In this document: in pieces, positions 1 through 10,479 of the stretch
Position numbering within the stretch: position 1 is the stretch's first letter
Layout of the letters: each line of letters begins with the position of its first letter
Assembly: GCA_020205615.1 (NCBI GenBank)
Contig: JAINUW010000625.1
Span: 348,484-412,483, forward strand
DNA from: Panax quinquefolius
Taxonomy: Eukaryota > Streptophyta > Magnoliopsida > Apiales > Araliaceae
DNA: 64,000 nucleotides
Direction: 5' to 3'
Notes under the pieces: generated by a model
What the model was told of the DNA's origin: nothing
Seen by the model: only the letters and a program-made list of their open reading frames with translations
Database searches by the model: none
Program-made: the position numbers and the translations under genes

Positions 1-1241
1 AAGAGTTTATGATTAGCTTACCCGTGATCACCTCGTTCGGGTTCCTCGCGTTTTGGGCAGTCACGACAAACGCTCTTCCAGGAACCACCTACTTTGACTT
101 GAACGGGTCATCCTTTGGAGTCACCATCTCTGTTGGACTTGGTTTCTCTACAAGACAATCCTTAGCTACATGACCTTCCTTTCCACAGATATAACACATA
201 TGGATTGTTGTGGGCAGTTTGGGCTGATGTGTCCCTCTTTCCCGCATTTATAATGAACGACCGATGATTTTTCTCCTCCCCTAGAAACAGTTGATGTTTG
301 TGCTGACGTCTTCATGTTATCATTGTTGTACATTCTCTTTTTGAAATCTCCTACCGACTCGCTTCTTCTACATCATGGCCACGATTACCACCAGAGTGGT
401 TACCACTTTTATCTGAATGTTTTCATCCCTGCTGGTTGTCATTGATCTGATGACTGCTGCCACCAGTATGACCCTGGTTGTGGTCCCTCGGTTGAACATA
501 CTCATTATCTTACTCTAATAATTGAGCCTTGTTTACAACATCTGAATATAAAGAAAATTTATGAGAGATAAGATATTGTCGAATCTCAGGTTTTAGACCT
601 CTCAGAAACATCCGCGTCATTCGTTCCTCATTCTCTACCAAATGAGGTGCAAACCTGGATAACTCTGCGAACATCGCCTCGTACTGGGACACCATCATGT
701 TATTTTGTTCCAGTCTGATAAACTCTACCTCCTTCATATGACGAATACCTTCAGGAAAGTACTTGTCATTGAATAGTTTCTGAAATGTTTCCCAAGACAT
801 GTTGAGTGTGGCAGACTGGGTACGCTTCACAGATTCCCACCAGTAATCTGCCTCACCACGGAACATAAAGGTGGCGAATGGAACCTTCTGTTCCTCCGTG
901 CATCCCAAGATATCAAATATCTTGGTAATTTGTTTAACCCACATTTCCGCCTTGATCAGATCCGGCTTTCCCATAAATTCTGGTGGTTCTAACTCTTTGA
1001 ACTGCTTGGCTGTGACAAGCCGCGCATTGCTATCATTTTCACCCATATTTTGTACATGAGTCTCGTTCGTCTAATTTTGCAAGAACTGCAAAAAGCTTCT
1101 AAACATTCCATCATTCATCATTTGTTCGGTAGTGTTGTTTACAGGAAGAATATTGCATTCCTGTTGCACGTTCCCCTGGGTGGTGATTAAAGGCGTCTCC
1201 ACGGTCTCATTCACTCCATTGTTAATATTTGTAGCTGTCAT
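1..1241 (-). pseudogene. Element D gag (Ty3/gypsy, Tekay-like), 5' part, broken
   Basis: This is the gag of a chromovirus on the minus strand; it packages element RNA. It reads leftward from an ATG at 1241-1239. An N-terminal tail ends at an in-frame TAG (1073-1071). A clean 178-residue stretch (1046-510) then carries the retrotransposon gag core, with motifs such as DYWWES and FNDKYFPEGIRHMKEVEF. Another stop follows near 510. Further left is a basic Asn/Gly-rich linker and two zinc knuckles near 270-170. The first knuckle has lost its leading Cys (HYKC). The second (CYICGKEGHVAKDC) is intact but in another frame. The last ~100 bases encode the linker that precedes the protease in the relatives A and B. 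The rest of D lies left of the window. D is the closest relative in the window of the non-coding family C. Confidence 0.9.
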
Positions 1242-1404
1242 TCTCAAATACTGCCATAAAACAAGGGTTAATTAAAGAAATTAACATGCTACATAATATC
1301 CTTATATTATGACCGTCCAAACAAATAAGCTTAGGTAGGACACACTAGCAAAGGATTTACTCGTCTCTCCCCTCCTAGTTTTATTCCTCGATCTCCGCCA
1401 GAGA
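1242..1404 (-). other. Element D 5' leader, interrupted by element B
   Basis: This is the untranslated leader between the primer-binding site and the gag ATG of D, read on the minus strand. It matches the leaders of the C internal regions closely, sharing the purine-rich AGGGGAGAGACGAG stretch and the words for CTAGTGTGTCCTACCTAAGC. The leader stops abruptly after a GAGACC word where plus-strand LTR sequence of B begins. Its missing start, with the primer-binding site, is at 44035-44060, on the far side of B. Confidence 0.8.
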
Positions 1405-1794
1405 CCCAAACTTATTGAATAAAAATGAATTTTCTATAAATATTATTTTTGAATATTATGGAGTGAAATTGATATAATGTTATAGTTGTGGATAATATTT
1501 ATAAATTTTGCAAAGTACGCAAGTTGTTATATAATATTCGATTGGTCGGGGAATATTCGTTTTAACAGGGAATATTCGTACAACGACACAATCATTAGTG
1601 GACCCCACAACGAAATTATTTTTGGATTGAGAAAACGACAAAAATACTTTATGAAAATAACGGCGGAAGTTTTACCGTTAACTAATGAAACACCCGATGT
1701 TAAAAGTATAGTAATACGCGTGGTTGCATAGTAGCACGGTATTAATTATTGATGTTTACGTGATATGTCACTCAGTTTTGTTGGTATTAATGTA

Positions 1795-2110
1795 ATAATA
1801 TAGAAGATCTTTTTATATAAAACAGAATACTTTTATAAAGTTATTCTATAAATAGAATATATTATTTTCTATTATGCATAGTGTTTATATAGTGTAATCA
1901 GTATAGTGTTTTGCATAGTAAAATCTTTTTATATAAAATGTAATATTTTTATAAAGTTATCTATTTTATTATACAATAATTAGAATATATTATATTTTAT
2001 TATGCATAGTGTTTGCATAAGTGTCTCGTGATAGTGTTTGCATAGTAAAATCTTTTATAAAGTTATTCGATTATAAATAGAATATATTATATTTTATTTA
2101 AAAGATTTTG
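1795..2110 (+). repeat. U3 tandem repeats of element B (~120-bp unit)
   Basis: About two and a half units begin with AAATCTTTT plus TATAAA-rich sequence, continue through TTATAAAGTTATTC and AGAATATATTAT, and end with TATGCATAGTGTTT. The same array is in the 3' LTR at about 41948-42250. This array is absent from the U3 of A and E, where different repeats take its place. Confidence 0.75.
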
Positions 2111-2187
2111 CTTTAAATATGGACCGTCAGATTAAAGTAAATCAATATGGACCGTTCATGAGTTAGATACTATGCAATCCATTTTTC

Positions 2188-2195
2188 TATAAATA
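2188..2195 (+). promoter_or_regulatory. TATA box of B 5' LTR
   Basis: TATAAATA lies between ATGCAATCC and GAAGCTCATTCCTTC. The same context surrounds the TATA boxes of the A LTRs and of B's 3' LTR (42334-42341), so it is the likely RNA polymerase II core promoter. The start site should be about 30 bases downstream. Confidence 0.75.
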
Positions 2196-2941
2196 GAAGC
2201 TCATTCCTTCATTATTTTCTTTTTAATTCTTTGAAACTCTAGAGATAAACTATAGAGAGAAAGAAGAAAGTATTCTCGCTACTTCACTACTTATATATCC
2301 AAAGACTCTTCTTCTTAAGGTAGGGAATATTATTTGTTGTACTCAGTAAGGGGTGTTATTCTTTTTATATTCATGAAGAGAACTTATGTTATTCCATTCT
2401 TTATTATTACGTTGGAATAACTTTGATATCTGTGAGCTACCCTATACTTGGTGACATTCTTCTATTATTCCGTCTTTACTATTCTCGTTGAATATCCCGA
2501 TCGCGCTTTTACTCCGGACTGATTCCGCCTCTTTATTATTACATTGGAATATCTTGTGGCGCTTTACGCGTCGGACTGGTTCCGCTCTTTATCATTATTC
2601 TATTGGAATATCCACGTTTATGCGTTTCTGTGGGACCGATTAAAATCCTTATTAGTATTCGTTGGAATAACTGTCGCTCATAATGAAGTACCGCATGCAT
2701 GGTGATTTTTGTTGTTATTCCATTCTTTATTATTCTGTTGGAACTTCCTGTCGATGTGAATTTTGCTTGACCTGGTTCCGTTATTTAGTATTATGTTGGA
2801 ATAACCTATCTATGCGAAGGACCACATGCATGGTGATTTCTTTTGTTATTCCATTCTTTATTATATTCAGTTGGTTAAAGTTTTGACTTCTATACTCCAT
2901 GAAATTAGTGGAATATCCTTGATAATTGCGCTTCATCCAGT

Positions 2942-2946
2942 ATCTT
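2942..2946. other. Target-site duplication ATCTT, left copy (element A)
   Basis: ATCTT sits directly before the TG of the A 5' LTR and again directly after the CA of the A 3' LTR (13220-13224). Joining the flanks restores a continuous B LTR sequence as seen intact near 43080. Confidence 0.95.
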
Positions 2947-3904
2947 TGTAAGACCCCAACTTTTATGAATAAAGAATAATTTTTTTCAATTATATTTTTT
3001 ATATATTATGGTATTGATTTGATATAATGTTATAGTTCAAGGGTATATATATAAATTTTGCAAAAGTACGTAAGTTGTTATATAATATTCGATTGGAAGG
3101 GAATATTCGTTTTAACAGGAATATTCGTATAACCAAGACAATCATTGGTGGACCCCACAACGGAATTATTGTTTGATTGAGAAAATGACAAAAAAATACT
3201 TTATGAAAATAACTACGGAGGTGTTACCGTTAAAACCGTTGAACTACCCTAGTAGTAAAAAAGTACAAGAATACGCCAGAGTTGTGACAAGAAACACACA
3301 AGATTGATTATTAATGCTTACGTGAGAAGTCACTCAGCTATACTCAATTATTGCTACAGTAATTGCTGCATCATATTTCTCATATTATTGATTCAATTAT
3401 TGTTACAGTATCATCTGCATTATATGATATATTATTAAATCAATAATTGAGATGACAAAATTATTCATATTATTATTTGCAATATTGACAATGTCTAGAA
3501 GTTCTGTCAAGGAGTGGTTTGGTCACCTAATTGCTCGCCAATAAGGAGAAATCCTTATCGGAAAGTCCCCTCTTTCCTGGGAACGACCTGATTGTTAAAT
3601 ATTGTGAATTATAATATTAATGATGATTAAGTTTGTGTTGATTAAAGATGAATTTTATAGTTCCATTGTGTTGGACTTATTTGTGTTAGTATAATTGATG
3701 TCCGGAGGATATATTGTTCAATTGGGTATTCGTGACACTTTGAGTACTATTCACGAGTACTATTATTCTATTCGAAGTTATTCTATTCATGTTAAGTTAC
3801 TATTCACGGGTACTATTCACCCATAAGATATATTTATTTTTCATCCAAATCATTTTTGGGTACAATATTATTCCATGAGGAGATGTGTTAATTTTTCAGA
3901 CCGT

Positions 3905-4082
3905 TGGTTGATGATATAATAGTAAATCAATATGGACCGCTGATGGAAGTTATAATAGTAAATCAATATGGATCGCCGGTTTAAAGTTTTAATAGTAAAT
4001 CAGTATGGACCGTTGTTTTTAGTTTTAATAGTAAACCGATCTGGATTGTCCGTTTAAAGTAAATCAATCTGGATCGTTCATA
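3905..4082 (+). repeat. U3 array of element A (five ~37-bp units)
   Basis: There are five units of the form TTTTAATAGTAAATC followed by AATATGGACCG or CGATCTGGAT and a GT-rich spacer, ending about 30 bases before the TATA box. The array recurs in the 3' LTR (about 11515-11690). The position just upstream of the core promoter suits an enhancer-like role, which is inference. Confidence 0.75.
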
Positions 4083-4109
4083 AATTAGTTACTATGCAGT
4101 CCATTCTTC

Positions 4110-4117
4110 TATAAATA
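4110..4117 (+). promoter_or_regulatory. TATA box of A 5' LTR
   Basis: TATAAATA is preceded by ACTATGCAGTCCATTCTTC and followed by GAAGCTCATTCCTTC, the same context as the B LTRs. The 3' LTR copy is at 11716-11723. Confidence 0.78.
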
Positions 4118-4867
4118 GAAGCTCATTCCTTCATTATTTCTTACGAATTCACTGAAACTCTAGAGAGAGAATTATAAGAGAACCTATAGAAAAGTATTCT
4201 GTTACTTCCCTACTCTTATATTCAGTTTCTTTTACAGTAAGGGATGTTATTTGTTGTACTCATGAAGAGAACTTCTGTTATTCCATTATTTATTATTCTG
4301 TTGAAATAACATGTATACGCGGGCTACCCTATACATGGTGACATTCTTCTAATATTCCGTTCTTTATTATTCGTCGTAATATCCGTCCGCGCATGCGTGC
4401 ATTTATTTATTTGACTGGTTCCATTATTTATTATTATTCGGAATAATATCCTGCGTAATATCGCTGCACGCGCTGCACCTAGTTCCATTATTTATTATTA
4501 TTATTCGTAATATCCTCATTCATGCGTTTACACACGACCGGGTTCCATCCTTTATTATTATTTGTTGATTAACTCCGCCATAAGGGTCTATCGCATGCAT
4601 GGTGATTTCTTTTGTTATTCCATTCTTTATTATACTCAGGTTGGTTAAAACTTTGACTTCTATACCCATGAAATTAGTGGAATATCTTTGATATTTGCGC
4701 TTCATCCAAAGATCTTTTCATGGAAATATTCTTTCGAGCATTCTTGAATTTTACTCTACAAAGCAAAAGATCATGTCGACAATTTGGACGTTATCGTCCT
4801 AGATAAATTAATTCTTGAACTTGTTTTATTGAATTTTTATATCATTGTCATCATCCTCATGTTTATA

Positions 4868-5135
4868 TTTTGTTGAAAATCATCTGTGGTTCGTAGTGCA
4901 TAGATGGATTTGGTATGATTATGACCGTGGATTATTCGTGTAATCATGACCGTAATGTTACAAATGATGTGATAAAAGTCCTCATCGCCCGTGTAGTGCA
5001 TTGATGGACGATTGTTGGCATGATCATGACCATTAATAAATACACGAATGTCCTCGCCCAAGAATGCATGGATAATTTGTGGTCGTGATACTAAAGAATA
5101 TCCTGGTCAGAAAAGGTGGGTGATTCGATGATGTG
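4868..5135 (+). repeat. Four conserved-loop hairpins in A 5' LTR
   Basis: Four inverted-repeat units lie about 60-105 bases apart, downstream of the TATA box and so probably in the transcript. Units centre near 4892, 4996, 5062 and 5112. The loop core is close to CGTAGT or CTGTAGT, closed by GC/GC. The stems differ between units. Unit 1 pairs AAATCATC with GATGGATTT. In the B, E and A 3' LTRs the same stem reads AAGTCATC and GATGGACTT, so both arms changed together. Confidence 0.65.
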
Positions 5136-5670
5136 GATTATTTATTGTCGTGAGTCCCAGTGAAAAAAGTGATGAAAACCTTTAAATCATAGAAGATAGT
5201 AGATTTTATTCCCTACTTGACTCTTCTAATGGATTGCTTGTTCACCGTAGTTAAACTTGATAGTTATTATATTTTATAAGTTTAACATCGTTGAAGGCTA
5301 ACGATAAATTATTCTCGCATTATCTTAGTCATAATATTTTTCATCGGGCTAGTTGAGCTCACACATTTCTTTCACCGTTTTCTTGTGAAATGAGAACGTA
5401 ATGGGACTAATCGGGGAATAGAGTGATGGTCCTAGATGGTGCATTAGTAGTCCTCACTATTCGTGAAATAGTGTGATAATAATTGTAATGAGGACTTCTT
5501 TTGAGTTTGTATAATCTCTAGTAGACAATATTTGTATTCAAACTCACAGCTTTATGTTTTGTCGTATTGTATACTACAGTCAGTTGTATTATTAAGTTGT
5601 ATTTAAATTCGCATACATGTATCCGGGCGACTCAAGATGGGTGATGTATACCTAATTTGGGGGCGCCACA

Positions 5671-5690
5671 TTTGGTATCAAAGCTTAGGA
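5671..5690 (+). other. Primer-binding site of element A
   Basis: TTTGGTATCAAAGCTTAGG lies directly after the LTR. It resembles the initiator-Met tRNA primer site (TGGTATCAGAGC) with one G-to-A change. A purine-rich leader without coding sequence runs to the gag ATG at 5856. Confidence 0.82.
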
Positions 5691-5855
5691 TATGATCCCC
5701 TGCTAAGATGTGAGAATAGAACTAGAGGGGAGAGACGGGAAATTCTTCGCTAGTATGACCTACCTAAGTTTTTTTAGTGGTATTTAATTGGACTCACGTA
5801 ATATAGGGATAATATGTTATATGTCAATTAACCTTTTGTTTTATGGCGATTCAAA

Positions 5856-6555
5856 ATGACATCCGAGAATGTTGAGAATAGCAATGGAGCACAAAGCACC
5901 GTTGATTCACCACATATCAATAATCAGGATAAATGCATCGTGAAAGCGACAATCCTCATGCAAAAACAACAACACCGACCAAATGATGAATAATGGAATG
6001 TTCAGAGGCTTTTATGCAATTCATGCAACAACAAAGTAGAGCGGCCTCGTCCCAAAATAGGTGGAAACACTAGAAACTCTGGACGGTCACCGCTAAACAG
6101 CTTCAAGGAGTGGGACCACCAAGTTTATTGGAGAGCCAAAACCTCTTAAGGCGGAAGCATGGATAAAGCAGATCACCAAGATATTTGATGTCTTGGGATG
6201 CTCCGAGGAGCAAAAGGTTTCTTTGCCTCCTTTATATGTTATGAGGAGAGGCAGACATCGGTGGGAATTCCAGAAAGCGTACTCATCCCCGCCCAGACCA
6301 AGATGTCTTGGGAAAAGTTCCAAGAACTATTCAACGACAAGTACTTTCCCGAAAGTATTCGGCTATATAAAAGAGCTAGAATTCATCAAGTCGAGCAAAA
6401 TAATATGACCGTGTCGCAAAGATGAAGCCAAGTTTGCCGAAGTTGTCCCGGTATGCATCCCACTTGGTGGATAATGAAGAGAGAATGACAGAGATGTTTT
6501 TTAAGAGGTTGAAGTCGTCGAGATACGTCAACATCTTATTTCTCATAAACTGTGT
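5856..6555 (+). pseudogene. Element A gag, N-terminal and core, frameshifted
   Basis: The start ATG follows the leader in the same place as in B (14361). The capsid-like gag core is recognisable only in pieces in different frames: the PPSLL-like and KAEAWIKQITKIFDVLGC-like segments around 6120-6220, then a segment like FQELFNDKYFPESIR at 6310-6370, and SQ-EAKFAE near 6415-6440. Compared with B there are several one- or two-base indels. The rest of gag continues in the open frame at 6556. Confidence 0.85.
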
Positions 6556-7710
6556 TTGTATTCAGATGTTGTAAATAGGGCTCAGTTAGTGGAGCGCGAT
6601 AACGAGTCAACGCAACCAAAGGAGAGCAGTCATCGAAGCGGTGACAACAAGCATGGAGGGAATCAACAGGCCAGAAATGGTAACCACTTCGGTGGTAATC
6701 AGGGCCAAAATAATAAGAATGGACATTTCAAGAAGAGGAGATTCAATAATGATGAAAGAATGTCAGCACCAGCACCCGTTGTTAAGGAAGGAGAACGACC
6801 ACCTATCATATGCTTCAAATGCGGAGGGGAGGGACACATTAGTCCAAATTGCGCGATGCCGTCCAAAGCATGTTATAATTGTGGAAGAGAAGGTCATTTA
6901 GCCCGATTTTGTCATTCACCGAAGACAAGTTCAGCTAGGATGGAGGCACTAAAGGCCATCCCAGAAAAGTCAAAGCCGGTAGTGCAAGGGAGAGCGTTTG
7001 TTGTGACCTCCCAGAAAGTAAGGAACCTAAATGAGGTCATCACGGGTAAGCTTATCATAAACTCTAGCGAAGTCTATACTTTATTTGATACCGGTTCTAC
7101 CCATTCTTTTATTTCTCCTACTTGCGCTCAACGATTAAATTTGACTCCGGAGAAATTAGACTTTGACTTCTTTGTGGAAACTCAGTTGGGGGAAACCTTT
7201 ATTGCATCAACTGTTTATAAGTCTTGTTTGGTTCAAATTGGTACCCTCACATTACGTGTCGATCTTATTTCATTAAAAATACTTGCATTTGACGTGATTC
7301 TAGGGATTGATTGGTTAACTACTCATCATGCAAAAATTAATTATTTTCGTAAGGTTGTTAGCTTTCATATTCGTAACAAACCTATTATGCAAATTCAAGC
7401 GACCAAACCATTAAAATCAATCACGGTCATTTCAAGCCATAAAGCTATTCGTTTATTGAAAAACGGATGTCAAGCTTTCTTAGCTCATGTCACTGATTTA
7501 AACAAAAATACGTCAATTTTGAACGATATTTCTATTGTTAATAAATTTCCTGACGTATTCCCTGAAGAACATCCTGGCCTACCCCCAGAGCGTGAAATTG
7601 AATTTTGTATCGACCTTAAACTTGGTACAAAACCCATTTCCAAAGCCCCATATCGAATGGCTCTATTGAACTTCGTGGAGTTAAAGACCCAATGCGCAGG
7701 AATTTGTTAG
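6556..7710 (+). pseudogene. Element A gag zinc knuckles, protease and start of RT (384-residue open frame)
   Basis: The longest open frame of A. Residues 1-75 are a basic Asn/Gly-rich gag tail. Residues about 85-120 hold two CCHC zinc knuckles (CFKCGGEGHISPNC and CYNCGREGHLARFC), which bind RNA. An aspartic protease follows, with the active-site triad in LFDTGSTHSFIS (about residue 176) and the flap/C-terminal motif VILGIDWL. The frame ends in the RT N-terminus ([14 protein letters not shown]) and is cut off at 7708-7710 by a frameshift. gag and pol are in one frame here, as usual for Tekay-type elements. Confidence 0.9.
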
Positions 7711-8500
7711 ACATTGGCTTTATTCGTCCCTAAAGACGCTCCCTCGGGGTGCTCCTCTGTTCTATTCGTGAAGAAGAAAGATGGGAGTATGCGACTTTGT
7801 ATTGATTATCGGAGTGAATCATGTCACCATCAAAAATAGGTACCCATTGCCACGTATTGATGACCTGTTTAACCAGTTGTAAGGAGCTAAATTCTTTTCA
7901 AAGATTGATCTTTGTTCCGGATATCACCAATTGAAGATTAGAACCGATGACATTCCAAAGACGCTTTCGTAACTCCTCAGACGACATTATGAATTCCTAG
8001 TCATGTCCTTTAGATTGACTAATGCTCCTGCTGCCTTCATGGATATGATGAACCAAGTATTCAAGGAATATTTGGATCACTTTGTGGTCGTCTTTATTGA
8101 TGACATCCTTAATTATTCCAAAAGTCGTGAAGATCATGAGCAACACTTGAAGCTGACACTCCAAAAGTTTCGTGAATACAAGCTTTATGCCAAGTTGAAG
8201 AAATGCGAGTTCTGGTTTGAGGAAGTAGCATTCCTTGTGCACGTAGTATCAAGTCATGGAATATCCGTTGACCCAAGAAAGATTGAAGCTATTCAAAGTC
8301 GGAGCAACCTAAATCAATGATCAAGTACGTAGCTTTTCGGTTTAGCCGGGTTATTATCGGAGATTCGTGGAAGGATTTTCTCGAATCGCTACTCCATTAA
8401 CTCAAATTGACTCGGAAAGATACAAAGTTCTATTGAGCGAAGAATGTGAGAAGAGTTTTCAAGAACTCAAGAGGAGACTCATTTCAAAGCACTGCTCGAC
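7711..8500 (+). pseudogene. Element A reverse transcriptase, broken
   Basis: RNA-dependent DNA polymerase of a Ty3/gypsy element. Recognisable pieces are the [12 protein letters not shown] motif (7840-7870), a TAA stop at 7880-7882 that is also present in B and E, KFFSKIDL (7895-7915), then an open frame 8003-8320 with [13 protein letters not shown] and the catalytic FIDDIL near 8093-8110. A Gly-to-Val change (LVHVVSSHG) and ILNYSK are shared with B but not E. Indels around 7735-7830 and 8290-8420 break the frame. Confidence 0.88.
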
Positions 8501-8512
8501 AATACCATCCGC

Positions 8513-8848
8513 TTGGAGGGATTTGTCATCTACAGTGATGCTTCGGGCAAAGGGTTGGGATGTGTTCTCATGCAACATGGGAAAGTCATAGTCTATGCCT
8601 CAAGACAACTCAAAGAATATGAGAGGAATTATCCTACTCATGATCTAGAGTTAGCGTTGTTGTCTTCAAGACTAAAGATTTGGAGGCATTACTTGTATGG
8701 GGAGAAAGTGGAGATCTTTACGGATCATAAAAGCCTCAAATATTTCTTCACTCAAAAGGAACTCAACACGCGACAACGACGTTGGCTTGAACTATTGAAA
8801 GATTATGATCATACCATCCAATACCATCCCGAAAAGCGAACGTGGTAG
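8513..8848 (+). pseudogene. Element A RNase H domain
   Basis: An open frame of 111 residues with the RNase H motifs [10 protein letters not shown] (first catalytic Asp), [19 protein letters not shown] (catalytic Glu) and [17 protein letters not shown] (Asp). It degrades the RNA strand of the RNA/DNA hybrid. A frameshift follows at the ADALSR-like end (about 8840-8860). Confidence 0.88.
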
Positions 8849-9912
8849 CCGACGATCGAGTAGTAAGATCATATGCAAGCACGAGTGCGATATTGTCAAC
8901 GCAAAGACCCATTTTGTGTGACTTTCAAAGGATGGACATAGAGTTAAAAACCTGTGGACCCATGTGATGATGGTATATAATATACGAGTAGAACCAACTT
9001 TAATTGATAAAGTTAAAGTCGCTTCAAGCTACGTAATCTTGAAATGATGCGTATGAGGAAGAAAGTGCAAGAAGGTGCTATGCCGGAAGCAAGAATCGAT
9101 GAAGAAGGAATACTTCGAGTCAACTCCAAACTTTGTTTTCCTAACGACCCTGATTTAAAGTATAAAATCATGATGGAGACACACAACACACCGTTTGCAA
9201 TTCATCTCGGGAGTACCAAAATGTATCATGATCTTCGATATACATTTTGGTGGAGTAATATAAAGAGAGAGATATCGGAGTTTATCTCAAGGTGTTTAAC
9301 TTGTCAACGAGTGAAGGTAGAGCATCAAGTACCAAAAGGTCCATTGCAACCACTTAAAATTCCAGAATGGAAGTGGGAGCACATTACCATGGATTTCGTT
9401 ACCGGTCTTCCTAAGGTTTCTCAAGGCATAAATGCGATTTGGGTCATTGTTGATAGATTGACCAAGTCTGCTCATTTCTTACCTATACGAGAAACTTATA
9501 AACTTCAACATCTTGCTCGTATGTATATAAACAAGATTGTAAGACTGCATGGTATGTCGGTATCCATAGTTTCTGATCGAGACCCAAGATTCACTTTACG
9601 ATTTTGGGTTAGTTTGCAAAAAGCTATGGGCACAGACTTACGATTTAGCTTTCAAGATATCATCCTCGATTTGGACGGACAATGGAGAGGACTATTCAAA
9701 CTCTTGAAGATCTATTAAGACTCGTGGTCCTTGACTTCAAGGGAAGTTGGGACATGTTCTTACCATGGTGGAGTTTTCCTACAACAACAGCTTATCAAGC
9801 AAGTATTGGTATGGCTCCATTTGAGGCGTTATATGGAAGAAAGTGTCGTTCTCCAAAGATACGGGATGAGGTGGGTGAAGCAACGTTGTTGGGACCGAGT
9901 TGGTACATATGA
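8849..9912 (+). pseudogene. Element A integrase, frameshifted
   Basis: The linker (8849-9043) is frame-broken. The frame 9044-9718 then holds the HHCC zinc finger (H-NTPFAIH ... RCLTCQRVK) and the first two catalytic Asp residues of the DDE core in ITMDFVTGLPK and VSDRDPRF. The region with the catalytic Glu (ERTIQTLED, 9685-9711) is in another frame because of indels around 9650-9680. The C-terminal MAPFEALYGRKC motif follows. This copy would not give an active enzyme. Confidence 0.88.
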
Positions 9913-9999
9913 CTACGTAAAAGATTCAAACGATCCGACAACGATAAAAACTTCACAAGATCGATAAAAAGAGTTATGCCGATCTTCATCAAAAGGACG

Positions 10000-10468
10000 A
10001 GAATTCGATATTGGAGATCATGTGTTGTTACGTGTTGCTCCATGAAAAGGAGTTACTTAGATTTGGAAAGAGAGGAAAGCTCAATCCTCGGCTCATTGCC
10101 CCCATTTTAATTCTTGAGCGAGTGGGAATCGTGGCCTATAGACCGCTTTACCGCTAAGTATGTCTCGTGTTCATAATGTTTTTAACATATCTATGTTACG
10201 TAAATATGTGAAAGACCCAAACCACATTATTGAGTTAGAACCAGATGAGATAGAGGAAGATTTAACGTATGAAGAGTTACCTTTTAAAATCTTGGATAAG
10301 AAGGATCATGTTCTACGCTCCAAGGTTATACCTCAAGTCAAAGTTTTGTGAAGAAACCATGATGTGGAGGAAATGACTTGGGAGTTAGAATCTGAGATGA
10401 AGTCAAGGTATCTTCATCTCTTCGACATACCAGGTATGTACCCTAATTTTGAGGAAGAAATTTCATAA
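10000..10468 (+). pseudogene. Element A integrase C-terminus and chromodomain
   Basis: The GPY/F-like region (GKL-P, AYR) is followed by the frame 10160-10351, MSRVHNVFNISMLRKYV and DPNHIIELEPDEI. A chromodomain-like tail (VKVLWRNHDVEEMTWELE) comes after a TGA at 10348-10350, where B and E have TGG. The natural stop is TAA at 10466-10468. In chromoviruses this domain is thought to steer integration to heterochromatin. Confidence 0.87.
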
Positions 10469-10479
10469 GAAGGGGAGGT
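10468..10479 (+). other. Polypurine tract of element A
   Basis: AGAAGGGGAGGT directly precedes the TG of the 3' LTR. It is the expected primer for plus-strand DNA synthesis. The same tract precedes the 3' LTRs of B and E. Confidence 0.85.

Larger units (their letters stand above)
1405..2946 (+). repeat. Element B 5' LTR, first part
   Basis: It aligns with the 3' LTR starting at 41537 (shared GAATAAAAAT and AATATTATGGAGT words) but lacks the terminal TGTAA. It covers U3 with its internal repeats, a TATA box, and the start of the transcribed part, and stops at ATCTT where A is inserted. The LTR resumes at 13220. No gene is present; short open frames are by chance. Confidence 0.88.
2947..5670 (+). 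repeat. Element A 5' LTR
   Basis: It begins TGTAAGACCCCAAC and ends GGGGGCGCCACA. In order it holds a degenerate TACTATTCAC repeat patch (3740-3830), a U3 array built on GTAAATCAATATGGACCG (about 3905-4080), a TATA box, Tyr/Phe-like TTATTATTC-rich repeats (4260-4600), and four conserved-loop hairpins (4868-5135). The partner LTR is 10480-13219. Confidence 0.93.

Noticed and set aside
7997..8242. An 81-residue minus-strand open frame in A, repeated almost identically at 16508-16753 in B
   Set aside because: It is the antisense shadow of the conserved RT segment with FIDDIL. Its conservation follows from the near-identical RT and not from its own coding.
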